DNA of 64,000 bases from Acetobacter vaccinii (GTDB lineage: Bacteria; Pseudomonadota; Alphaproteobacteria; Acetobacterales; Acetobacteraceae), in the NCBI RefSeq assembly GCF_008365315.1, contig NZ_CP043506.1, positions 732,001 through 796,000 on the forward strand. The letters are read 5' to 3'. Below are positions 9,031 to 16,921 of the stretch, in pieces (position 1 is the first letter of the stretch; each line of letters starts with the position of its first letter). The notes under the pieces are model-generated. The model worked only from the letters and a program-made list of their open reading frames with translations, had not been told where the DNA came from and ran no database searches. Made by a program: the position numbers and the translations under genes.

Positions 9031-9279
9031 TCAGGCAAAAAGATCAACAGCGCTGGCCGCTGCTGAAGACTTCTTATGTTCGTTGCTGGAAGGCACCAAC
9101 TGCCCGGACGCATCAAACTTGGTGGTGGCAGAAGAGCCGTCAACACTCTTGGAGACGACATTCACACCCACGCCAGCCGCATGCTCGGGCTGTGATGCGC
9201 GATAAACCTTTTGGGCAAGCCCGGTCGTAGCTGTCCGAAGGCTCGACGCCAGAGCCGCTGCTGCTGAAGTATCTGTCAT
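9031..9279 (-). CDS. Small protein of 82 residues, possibly a degenerate rod-type protein
   Basis: The start at 9279 has a clear site (GGATGG nine bases upstream). In-frame codons to 9384 look non-coding. The N-terminus (AAAALASSLRTATTGLAQKV) has the spacing of the first helix of flagellar rod/hook proteins, and the Gly-Val-rich centre followed by FDASGQLVP loosely recalls small FlgC-like proteins. The similarity is weak and the family is not firmly recognised. It lies between the 868-residue protein and the divergent regulator at 9606 and could be the first gene of a unit with the former, although a gap of about 260 bases separates them. Confidence 0.55.
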   Translation of the reverse strand: MTDTSAAAALASSLRTATTGLAQKVYRASQPEHAAGVGVNVVSKSVDGSSATTKFDASGQLVPSSNEHKKSSAAASAVDLFA

Positions 9280-9458
9280 CTTTATCCATCCTTCAGAACC
9301 AGAGAAGAAATAAGGGCTGACACAGGAAAACCACGCCCCCAGCCGCAATGCCACAGCCATGGTAGAAACACCATGCCCAAACACCCCTGACCGCGTCCGT
9401 TATAAACCGTGTTACAACCATGAATACAGCGTCAGTTTATGGGATGGCCATGCCTTAG

Positions 9459-9475
9459 CCAAGGTGTTTTTTGGC
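9459..9475 (+). promoter_or_regulatory. 17-base element shared with the flgF/flgG intergenic region
   Basis: The element CCAAGGTGTTTTTTGGC matches GCAAGGTGTTTTATGGC at 14325-14341 at 15 of 17 positions. Both copies lie in divergent flagellar promoter regions. This copy is also an imperfect palindrome (GCCAA...TTGGC). It sits 131 bases upstream of the CtrA-like gene start and about 180 bases upstream of the 82-residue gene. It may be a promoter or operator, and it does not fit the sigma-54 spacing. Confidence 0.35.
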
Positions 9476-9605
9476 CGAAGCGGCATCCCCCCTTGATCCA
9501 GACAAAAATACCTATGTAGCTTTATCCTGCAAACAGTGGTCAGAAGGACAGGCACGGTGGCACAGGCCATGCGCGCCACCACCGCCAACGGGCATTGGAA
9601 ACACC

Positions 9606-10409
9606 ATGCGCATATTATGCATCAGCGATACATCGGTCGATGACAGCAGGCCGTGCAAGGGGCTCGCCAAAGCTGCGGCCGAGGGTGCAATTTCCATTAC
9701 AATGTCCAGCGCGGAAGGCGTGGTCGAAACCCTGCGCCGCTCCCGTTATGACCTTGCCGTCATCCAGCAGGCCAGCCCGGATACCCGGCTGCTGCGCCAC
9801 ATCCGCAATAGCCGCCAGCCTACACCGATCCTGATTATTGCGCGCCAGACAACACCCGCCACCATAGCCGATGTATTGAGTATCGGCGCGGATGACTGCG
9901 TGCCCGCCACCGTAGACCCCATAGAACTGCTGGCCCGCCTGCGTGCCATTATCCGCCGTGTCAGCGGGCACGATAGCCTGACCCTGCATATCGGCCGACT
10001 GACTGTGAATGTTGACCGGCGCGAAGCCCATGTTGATGACAGGCTCCTGCCCCTGACTCCGCGCGAATACGATCTGGTGGAACTGCTCGCCCTGCGCAAA
10101 AGTCAGGCTTTGAGCAAGGAAGCCGTGCTGGACAGCCTTTATGCCGGGCAGGAAGAACCCCATGGCAAGGTCATTGATGTCATGGTGTGCAACATTCGCA
10201 AAAAAATGCGCGCCCTTGGCATCGCCACGCCGTTTACGACCCTTTGGGGAATCGGCTACCGCCTGAATGAGGACGCCTTTGCCCCTGTTGGCTCCAAGAT
10301 GGTCGGGGCAGACCGGTCCATGTCCCGCGTGGCCAAGGAAACCTGCATTCCCATCATGCCCGGTGGCATCAACATCATGCCTGCGGCGGGCTCATCCGAA
10401 GGCCTGTGA
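9606..10409 (+). CDS. CtrA/OmpR-type regulator with degenerate receiver domain
   Basis: This 267-residue protein has a receiver-like domain (1-118) and a winged-helix OmpR-type DNA-binding domain (about 125-222). The latter closely resembles CtrA: LPLTPREYDLVELLALRK and KVIDVMVCNIRKKMRALG, then WGIGYRL. The receiver lacks the phospho-accepting Asp (YDLAVIQ has Gln54 in its place) and the conserved Lys (Ala101), so phosphorylation is unlikely. Rhizobial flagellar regulators of the Rem/FtcR type are also OmpR proteins with atypical receivers, so a master flagellar role is a fair inference. A tail of about 45 residues follows the wing. I chose the ATG at 9606 (GGAA upstream) because it begins exactly at the receiver fold. 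An in-frame TTG lies at 9471. Confidence 0.8.
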   Translation: MRILCISDTSVDDSRPCKGLAKAAAEGAISITMSSAEGVVETLRRSRYDLAVIQQASPDTRLLRHIRNSRQPTPILIIARQTTPATIADVLSIGADDCVPATVDPIELLARLRAIIRRVSGHDSLTLHIGRLTVNVDRREAHVDDRLLPLTPREYDLVELLALRKSQALSKEAVLDSLYAGQEEPHGKVIDVMVCNIRKKMRALGIATPFTTLWGIGYRLNEDAFAPVGSKMVGADRSMSRVAKETCIPIMPGGINIMPAAGSSEGL

Positions 10410-10466
10410 CAAAAACTGCCTTACAGTAACCGCATGAAAGCCATGCACTCAAAGCGTAGCCAGATG

Positions 10467-11282
10467 CTACTCACCGTGGGCAGTTGCATCCTTCTGCTGG
10501 CGCTTCTTGCGCCGGTCATATGACCCGAATCGGGAAACTTCGGCCTCGGCTTTTTTCAGCTCCGAATACGCCTCGCACGCCATGGGATATTGTGCAGAAA
10601 GCCCCCAGTACGCCCTGTAGGCCTCGGGCGTCTGACGGTGCCTGTTTTCAATATGGCGTTTGAGCATTGTAAAACTGTCGCCACAGTGCAGGCAGACAAG
10701 AGCATCCGACCGGAGCGCATGCTGGGGTGGGCAGGCAGGCTGGTCCTGACGAGCTATCCACTGCCGCTGTTTCCACGGCAGTTCGGCCGACATGCCTGGC
10801 TGCATCGTGCCACCCGCACTTGCCCGCACAAGGCTCGTGGCCTGACGTTCCTTGTCCGTTGTGCGGGTTGGCAGGTTCAGAACGCTCCGGGTCGCCAGTT
10901 CCATAAACGGCACCCGCTGGTTACCCGCAGTCCGGGGGGCACCCTCAGCCACCAGGCGGGGCGGCCCCATGACATCACGCGGGAGGCGCCTTTCTATCCG
11001 CTGGGTTTCCTCCAGCACGTCGTCCATGCTGCGAATGGCGCCCACATCGGCCATGTCGGACAGAATACCAAGAACAGTGGACAGCCGCTCCGGGCTATTG
11101 AACGCGATCCGCTTGAGAGCCAGCGTCACGTCCCTGACCTTTTCCGCCTGCGCGATAATGGCATCCGATGTCTGGGCAGGTAGAAAATCCGTATGCATAC
11201 GGCCTACCAGCCGGCCAATACGCTTTTCCGTAATGGCATCGACGGGATGGGTTCGAACACTTTCGAATGTAGCTTCTGACAC
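10467..11282 (-). CDS. MucR/Ros-type zinc-finger regulator with long N-terminal extension
   Basis: The C-terminal third (about residues 190-255 of 271) is a Ros/MucR domain: CLHCGDSFTMLKRHIENRH with Cys197, Cys200, His210 and His215 (CX2CX9HX4H), then TPEAYRAYWGLSAQYPM. MucR/Ros proteins are usually about 140-150 residues and regulate surface, motility and virulence genes. Here about 190 residues precede the finger, including a helical stretch (about 15-100) I do not recognise. The start is GTG at 11282, which has GGAGG five bases upstream. A GTG at 11297 is in frame but has no site. It converges on the CtrA-like gene, and the pair probably forms the regulatory core of this cluster. Confidence 0.8.
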   Translation of the reverse strand: MSEATFESVRTHPVDAITEKRIGRLVGRMHTDFLPAQTSDAIIAQAEKVRDVTLALKRIAFNSPERLSTVLGILSDMADVGAIRSMDDVLEETQRIERRLPRDVMGPPRLVAEGAPRTAGNQRVPFMELATRSVLNLPTRTTDKERQATSLVRASAGGTMQPGMSAELPWKQRQWIARQDQPACPPQHALRSDALVCLHCGDSFTMLKRHIENRHRQTPEAYRAYWGLSAQYPMACEAYSELKKAEAEVSRFGSYDRRKKRQQKDATAHGE

Positions 11283-11628
11283 GACTGCCTCCGTCACACC
11301 GCCGGTTTATCCATGACATTGGACGTTATTGTTACAATTGCGACACTGCACCTTGCATGGAAACGAGACCAAATCCGTCCTGGTTGCAGGCACACCAAAT
11401 TTTTCCTGCACGACCGCAGGACCATCCGACACCAAAGCCACACTTCCAACCCGGAAGGTCGCAGTCCTCCCATACCCAGAAAACAGGGCAGGCCCGACCA
11501 CGCCTTCGAATGGATCGAAAACCCGGCAGCACTCAAGCTGGTGCGAACGGTGTTACAGAATTATGGCAAATTCTAGACCAGCACCCCCTGCCCCCACACA
11601 CGATACCGTATGCAAGGGGCAGTTCGGG
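11283..11628. other. Intergenic region between mucR-like gene and flgH
   Basis: About 346 bases without a convincing gene. It should hold the promoter of the minus-strand mucR-like gene near 11283-11400 and the end of the flgGAH transcript. Inverted CTGCCCC/GGGGCAG segments lie near 11590-11620 but lack a T-run. I see no convincing CtrA or sigma-54 site. Confidence 0.5.
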
Positions 11629-12381
11629 TCAGAATGGCAGAACGTTATCGAGGATCTGCTGCCCGTAACGCGGTGTCTGCAGGCGGATCAACTGGCCACG
11701 GCCACCGTAGGAAATCCGGGCCTCGGCAATCCTGTCGTGGGTGACGGTGTTGTCTTCCAGAATATCCTGGGGCCGCACCACACCGCTGACCATAAGCTGC
11801 CGAAGTTCACCGTTAATCCGCACTTCCTGCCGTGCCACAACGACAAAGTTCCCGTTAGGGAGGACCTGCGTAATGGTCCCGGCCAGTGTCAGGGTCACCA
11901 CCTCGTTACGGCGGATTGTCCCTGCGGCCGTATTGGCGTTGGCGCTACTGGTGTTCAACGCGTTGGCGCTCGTCAGATGCGAGATAGCATCCCCCTTGAA
12001 GCCAAACAGGCTGGGGATACCAAACTGTTCCGACCCGCTGCCTGCGGCAGAGGTGTTGTCGGTCAGGGCCGCGTTGTCGGAGATTTCGACCTTGATGGTC
12101 AGCAGATCTCCAACCTGGGAGGCACGCTGGTCCTTGAAGAAGGCCTGGCTCCCCGGCCGCCACAGGCTACCCACCTCAGTCGGCGGGGGCTGCAGGGGGG
12201 GCATGGGCATGGTAACAGGCCGATAATCCGGGGACAGAGTCGGATCGGACGTTCTGGTCATGCGGGGCGGATGGCCAGCCTCGCTCAGGTCTGCCAGGCC
12301 GCTGCAATTACACAGGCCAAGCAAACCCACCATAAAAACGCCTGACAGAAGGTGTTTTGTCACCGAAAAGTGCTCCGTCAT
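11629..12381 (-). CDS. flgH: Flagellar L-ring protein FlgH
   Basis: This 250-residue outer-membrane lipoprotein forms the L ring. An N-terminal lipoprotein signal ends near Cys24-Cys26 (GLLGLCNCSG). The conserved FlgH core begins at about residue 70 (GSLWRPGSQAFFKDQRA, then VGDLLTIKVEISDNA) and closes with QDILEDNTVTHDRIAEARI. Length is normal. It is the last gene of flgG-flgA-flgH and starts seven bases after the flgA stop, so it is probably translationally coupled. Confidence 0.96.
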   Translation of the reverse strand: MTEHFSVTKHLLSGVFMVGLLGLCNCSGLADLSEAGHPPRMTRTSDPTLSPDYRPVTMPMPPLQPPPTEVGSLWRPGSQAFFKDQRASQVGDLLTIKVEISDNAALTDNTSAAGSGSEQFGIPSLFGFKGDAISHLTSANALNTSSANANTAAGTIRRNEVVTLTLAGTITQVLPNGNFVVVARQEVRINGELRQLMVSGVVRPQDILEDNTVTHDRIAEARISYGGRGQLIRLQTPRYGQQILDNVLPF

Positions 12382-12388
12382 TCAGCCG

Positions 12389-13411
12389 TTACCGCAACGA
12401 CATGGATGCGCGCGCATCCGCGCGGTTAGCAGCGCTGAGCCGCCGTAAAGTATTGGGGTCCGACTGCACCGCATGAGAGCCAGGCTCCACCGAAAGCTCG
12501 GAAGCACTGGTAACACGCCCGGTAGCCACCATGCCGCTGGACGCGTTGATGGCACGCACATACTGGCCCATGCCGCCATCCTCCAACGCCCGGCCCGTCG
12601 CTGTCAGGTGCACACCCGGCACAGCAAACACAATCAGGACAGGGTCGCCCTTGTGCATGACAATCGTTCTTTGCAAGTCACGCGCCATGACGACATCACC
12701 GGCCAGAACACTGTGCAGCAGGGTCATGCCCGCAACATCACCCGCATCCGCCACGGTGCCCGCAGCGGTATGGCCGGTATAGGAATCATTGATCTGCACA
12801 TCGTTGGGGCTGAGCACAGCCCCCATGGCCAGAGTGCGTGAAAATACCAGCACCTTGTGGGCCGCACGCACCACGCCCTTAAGCAAAAAGGAGTCCTGCG
12901 TGACATCGCCCGTGGGCGTGGCGCGATAGACCGTTGCTGTAAAGCGACCTGTCCGCCTGTCCCAGTTCATGTCGGACAATACCACGGGGGCTGGGTCGTT
13001 AGGAGCGACTGTCAGCGGGTGGAACTCTGTCACCTCGACCGAAACAGGACCGTCCTCGCTATCGGGGAGCTGTTTTTGAACAAGGTCCACAAAATAGTCG
13101 CGGTCCAGCACCCGGCCTGCGCGTTTGATGGTCGCGAGTGCTGAGGGGGACTGGTCCACCCAGTCCACATCATACTGGTCGGCAATGGCAATAAGCTGCC
13201 TGCCCCCGACTTGGATGCTCCCGCCCGGCGGCGGAGCCGGACCAAGAACCTTGTCCTGCCCCGGATCAAGCCCGCTGAAAAGATCGGAAAGCCGAACATT
13301 GTCGCCGGTTATGACTGATGTCGCACGTAACGAGGCCGCACAGGCCGCCCCTGCCTGCCCCAGCAGGACACCAGCCACAGCACACGCCCAGACTGCCGAG
13401 CGGGCGGACAT
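12389..13411 (-). CDS. flgA: Flagellar P-ring assembly chaperone FlgA
   Basis: This 340-residue periplasmic protein assists FlgI ring formation. The signal peptide covers about residues 1-25 (VWACAVAGVLLGQAGAACA). The C-terminal SAF-like/ChapFlgA domain (about 185-320) includes FSRTLAMGAVLSPNDVQI and GMTLLHSVLAGDVVMARDL. It is somewhat longer than enterobacterial FlgA, as is common in alphaproteobacteria. The start lies one base from the flgG stop with almost no ribosome binding site, which points to coupling. Confidence 0.93.
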   Translation of the reverse strand: MSARSAVWACAVAGVLLGQAGAACAASLRATSVITGDNVRLSDLFSGLDPGQDKVLGPAPPPGGSIQVGGRQLIAIADQYDVDWVDQSPSALATIKRAGRVLDRDYFVDLVQKQLPDSEDGPVSVEVTEFHPLTVAPNDPAPVVLSDMNWDRRTGRFTATVYRATPTGDVTQDSFLLKGVVRAAHKVLVFSRTLAMGAVLSPNDVQINDSYTGHTAAGTVADAGDVAGMTLLHSVLAGDVVMARDLQRTIVMHKGDPVLIVFAVPGVHLTATGRALEDGGMGQYVRAINASSGMVATGRVTSASELSVEPGSHAVQSDPNTLRRLSAANRADARASMSLR

Positions 13412-13412
13412 A

Positions 13413-14201
13413 TTATTTCAGGTTCGTCAGGGTCTGAAGCATCTCGTCAGAAGCGGTGATGACCTTGCTGTTCATCTCATACGCACGCTGTGCGGTGATC
13501 AGGTCGGTAATTTCAGTCACGACGTTGACGGATGATTCTTCCACAAAGCCCTGCCGGATGGAGCCAAAGCCCGTGCTCTGCGGCGTGCCCAGAATGGCGT
13601 TGCCCGAAGATGTTGTTTCGGTAAACAGGTTCTGCCCCATGGCGGCCAGACCGTTTTCGTTCTGGAAGGTGGCAAGCTGGATCTGCCCTGCCACCTGGGA
13701 GGAACTCTGGCCCGACAGGGTGTACTGCACCTGGCCGGTCTGATCGATGGTAATGTTTTCAGCGTTGTTCGGCAGGGAGATGTTCGGGCTAAGCGGATAG
13801 CCATCGGCGGTTACGATGGTGCCATCTTCCGACAGGGAGAACGTGCCGTCACGCGTGTAGGCGTAATCCCCCGAAGGCAGAGTAACCTGAAAATAACCAC
13901 GGCCTTCGATCGCCATGTCGAGGGAGTTGCCCGTCGATTCCAGCGTGCCCTGTTCGTTGATACGGTAAATACCCGCCGTGCGCACACCAAGACCAACCTG
14001 TGCACCGGCAGGCACAAGGTTGCCTGCGTCCGAGCTCATGGTCCCGGCGCGCCGCAGGTCCTGGTACATAAGGTCCTGAAATTCGGCACGGCGGCGCTTG
14101 TAGCCCGTCGTGGTCATGTTGGCGATGTTGTGGGAAATCGTTTCAACGTTCGTCGTCTGGGCCTGCATGCCCGTTCCGGCGATATCAAGGGAACGCATCA
14201 T
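13413..14201 (-). CDS. flgG: Flagellar distal rod protein FlgG
   Basis: This 262-residue distal rod protein begins MMRSLDIAGTGMQAQTTNV and has the rod motif SHNIANMTTTGYKRRRAEF. The central FlgEFG segment (NSLDMAIEGRGYFQVTLPSG) and C-terminal helix (ITDLITAQRAYEMNSKVI) are diagnostic. Length matches FlgG exactly. The start has GGAGG about 11 bases upstream. It is first in the flgG-flgA-flgH unit, divergent from flgF across a 296-base promoter region. Confidence 0.97.
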   Translation of the reverse strand: MMRSLDIAGTGMQAQTTNVETISHNIANMTTTGYKRRRAEFQDLMYQDLRRAGTMSSDAGNLVPAGAQVGLGVRTAGIYRINEQGTLESTGNSLDMAIEGRGYFQVTLPSGDYAYTRDGTFSLSEDGTIVTADGYPLSPNISLPNNAENITIDQTGQVQYTLSGQSSSQVAGQIQLATFQNENGLAAMGQNLFTETTSSGNAILGTPQSTGFGSIRQGFVEESSVNVVTEITDLITAQRAYEMNSKVITASDEMLQTLTNLK

Positions 14202-14324
14202 CGGACGTCAGACCTCCAGAAGAGTCTTTATTACTAATTGGAAATAGAGCAGCCTAAAGCACACTGCCTGAACACCCCTGCCGGGTGCTACCGCCCATGA
14301 TGTAATGGTCGCTCCCGGCTAATG

Positions 14325-14341
14325 GCAAGGTGTTTTATGGC
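14325..14341 (+). promoter_or_regulatory. 17-base element in the flgF/flgG divergent promoter region
   Basis: GCAAGGTGTTTTATGGC is the second copy (15/17) of the element at 9459-9475. It lies 157 bases upstream of the flgF start and 124 bases upstream of the flgG start on the other strand. It is placed to serve either promoter. No experimental family is known to me. Confidence 0.35.
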
Positions 14342-14497
14342 ATATCCATGGTTTTTTAACCCGACCCTGCCAGGGCTGACCGGCCCGCCCATGGCCACAG
14401 CGGCAAACAGGCGTGATTATATTGCAGCCGCGCGGCCGATCCGTTAACCTTTCGGGCTGAACAACAGCCCCCAAGCCCCCGCCATCTGGAGCAGAAC

Positions 14498-15241
14498 ATG
14501 GACAACACGACAAACATCGCCTTGTCGCGCATTGATGTCCTGACCCGCGCACTTGAAGTGACATCCAACAACCTGGCCAACACCAATACGGATGGCTTCA
14601 AGGCATCGCACTCCCAGTTTTCAGAATTTCTGGTCAAACAGAAAGGGGGCAACACAGTCCCCGGCGGGCGTGAGGAGTCCTACACCGAGGACCGATCCGT
14701 CTATCAGGACCACATGCAGGGGCCGATGCACCAGACCGGCAACCTTACGGATTTTGCCATCAATGGCGAAGGCTACTTCAGCGTTCGCACGTCACAGGGG
14801 GTGCGCCTGACCCGTAACGGCCAGTTCCAACGCCGGGCCGATGGCACTCTGACCGATTCTGCGGGCAACCCGGTGCTGGATACAAACAGCCGCAACATTG
14901 TGCTGCGCCAGCAGGACGAAATTCTCTCCGTTGCCTCGGACGGCACCATTTCCACGCAGGAAGGGCGCGTCGCCAATATCGGTCTGGTCACGGTGGACAA
15001 TCTTTACACCCTCCAGCCCGAGGGCAATTACCTGCTGCGGCCCACAACCCAGACGCGCAATGTGGCCAATAAAGAAATTCGCCAGGGCATGCTGGAATCC
15101 AGCAATGTCAACGCCGTTTCGGAAATGACGCACATGATCACGATCCAGCGTGATTACGACCTCAACTTCCAGTTGGTGCAAACCGAGTCCACACGGCAGA
15201 CAAACGCAATCGACAAGATCACCGCCGAGCCCAATGTCTGA
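14498..15241 (+). CDS. flgF: Flagellar basal-body rod protein FlgF
   Basis: This 247-residue rod protein has an N-terminal helix with TSNNLANTNTDGFKASHSQF, then NLTDFAINGEGYFSVRTSQG of the FlgEFG core, and a C-terminal helix (ITIQRDYDLNFQLVQ). The start at 14498 has TGGAGC 8 bases upstream. It is the first gene of a long plus-strand run to flgD. In most relatives flgF directly precedes flgG in one operon. Here the two are divergent, so an inversion has rearranged the usual order. Confidence 0.95.
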   Translation: MDNTTNIALSRIDVLTRALEVTSNNLANTNTDGFKASHSQFSEFLVKQKGGNTVPGGREESYTEDRSVYQDHMQGPMHQTGNLTDFAINGEGYFSVRTSQGVRLTRNGQFQRRADGTLTDSAGNPVLDTNSRNIVLRQQDEILSVASDGTISTQEGRVANIGLVTVDNLYTLQPEGNYLLRPTTQTRNVANKEIRQGMLESSNVNAVSEMTHMITIQRDYDLNFQLVQTESTRQTNAIDKITAEPNV

Positions 15242-15357
15242 CCCCCACACCGACCCGCTGAGCGTGCGAGAATCCTTGTCATAGCAGCCCAGTCCCGGCA
15301 TAATACGGCGCATCTGACCCTGGCATTGAAACACGGCCGTGGCGCACGGAGAGTAAC

Positions 15358-16881
15358 ATGGACCTGCAATCATCACTTTCAATCGCCAGCAGCGGCCTTA
15401 ACGCGATTGAGTATCAGTACTCCGTTACCTCCAATAACGTCGCCAACTCCGGTACATCGGGTTATGTCAGCGAGACCGCGACCATCTATTCCAGCGTTGC
15501 TGGCGGCACCAGCACCGGCGTGCGCGCAGGCCTGACGCAGCTTAACGTCAGCAAGGCGCTCCAGCCCGCGCTGTACACCCAGAACGCCAAGGTCGCGCAG
15601 TATACGGCGCTCAGCAACTCTCTGTCCGCCGTATCGTCCGTGCAGGGCAGCACCGATTCCACCTCCGGCTCTACCAACACGCTTTCCGACGTGCTGGGCA
15701 ATTTGCAGAGCGCTGTCACCACGCTGGTGTCCACGCCGCTGGAAAGTGCAGCCCAGTCCTCCGTGATCTCGACCGCGCAGTCTGTGACCAGCACGATCAA
15801 GACCCTGTCCGACACCTACTCCAGCCAGCGTCAGACGGCTGAAGACACGGTTGTGTCGACAGTCGGGAGCATCAACACCGACCTGACCCAGATCGGCCTG
15901 CTGTCGACCCAGATCATGAAGCTGAAAGCTGTCGGGGGTGACACGGCCGCCCTTGAAAACCAGCGCTACGGCGTCATGTCCGACCTGTCGTCCCTCGTGT
16001 CGGTCAAATATACCGAAAAGAGCAATGGCGATGTCACTGTCGCCACCGACGACGGCACCAAGCTGCCGACCCGGCCAGACCAGATCGGCCTGAACGACAA
16101 CACGGTTACAGAAGCCACAAGCACCTGGCCGCTGACCACGTCGAGCATCAACGTATCCGAAGCCACCTATTACAAGGATGGTGACAGCAACGCGCAGATC
16201 CCCGGCATCAGCATTGCCGGAACGGATGTTACCAACCACCTGACCGGGGGCACGCTGGGGGCCAACATTACCCTGCGTGACACAACCTACCCCCAGATGC
16301 AGGCGCAGCTTGATTCCCTGTCCTACACGCTGATCAACCGCTTCAAACAGTCTGGGACAGAGCTGTTTACAAACGGCACCACGACAGCACAGGGAACGGA
16401 CGCAACAACCGGTGTGCCCACAGGGCTGCTTGGTCTAGCCTCTGCCATTACTGTCAATTCCACCTATACGTCCGACCCGTCCTCCCTCGCCCCCAGCGGT
16501 GACACCACGGCTCTGACCAATATTCTGAGTGATGCTTTTGGCTCCGCCTCCACCAATGTGAGCGGCACGCTGGAATCCCCGACGGATAACCTGGGGCCGA
16601 CGGGCAGCATCTCCACCGGCTATTCCGGCACGCAGTCGCTGATTGCACTGGCGACGTCGCTGACTTCCAATCAGGCTGCCACCATTTCCGCCGCTAGCAG
16701 CAACCTGACATCCAGCACCTCTGTCCAGACTGTTCTGGCAACCAAGGTGTCGAGCGTGTCAGGCGTGAACGTGAATGATGAACTTGCCAAAGTGGTTGCC
16801 TTGCAGAACGCCTTTACTGCCAACGCCAAGGTCATATCCGCCGTACAGTCAATGTTTACCGCACTGATGGACGCTATCTAA
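15358..16881 (+). CDS. flgK: Hook-filament junction protein FlgK
   Basis: This 507-residue hook-associated protein 1 caps the hook before filament growth. The N-terminus (SIASSGLNAIEYQYSVTSNN, then VANSGTSGYV) and C-terminal helix (VNVNDELAKVVALQNAFTAN) are typical. The middle is very rich in Ser and Thr, as in the other axial proteins of this cluster. GGAGAG precedes the ATG by about five bases. It lies 116 bases after flgF and 40 before flgL. Sensors of filament assembly such as FlgN (31360) would chaperone it. Confidence 0.94.
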   Translation: MDLQSSLSIASSGLNAIEYQYSVTSNNVANSGTSGYVSETATIYSSVAGGTSTGVRAGLTQLNVSKALQPALYTQNAKVAQYTALSNSLSAVSSVQGSTDSTSGSTNTLSDVLGNLQSAVTTLVSTPLESAAQSSVISTAQSVTSTIKTLSDTYSSQRQTAEDTVVSTVGSINTDLTQIGLLSTQIMKLKAVGGDTAALENQRYGVMSDLSSLVSVKYTEKSNGDVTVATDDGTKLPTRPDQIGLNDNTVTEATSTWPLTTSSINVSEATYYKDGDSNAQIPGISIAGTDVTNHLTGGTLGANITLRDTTYPQMQAQLDSLSYTLINRFKQSGTELFTNGTTTAQGTDATTGVPTGLLGLASAITVNSTYTSDPSSLAPSGDTTALTNILSDAFGSASTNVSGTLESPTDNLGPTGSISTGYSGTQSLIALATSLTSNQAATISAASSNLTSSTSVQTVLATKVSSVSGVNVNDELAKVVALQNAFTANAKVISAVQSMFTALMDAI

Positions 16882-16921
16882 GAGCGCTGGCCAACCACGC
16901 GCACAAGAGGGAAATACAGTT

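Noticed and set aside
8837..9205. Plus-strand frame of 122 codons across the 82-residue gene
   Set aside because: It is antisense to a frame with a better ribosome binding site, and its start has none.
11240..11260. GGTTCGAA resembling a tRNA T-loop
   Set aside because: It lies inside the mucR-like coding frame and no cloverleaf stems surround it.
14281..14500. Sigma-54 promoter before flgF
   Set aside because: GG and GC dinucleotides occur but not with the -24/-12 spacing of the consensus.
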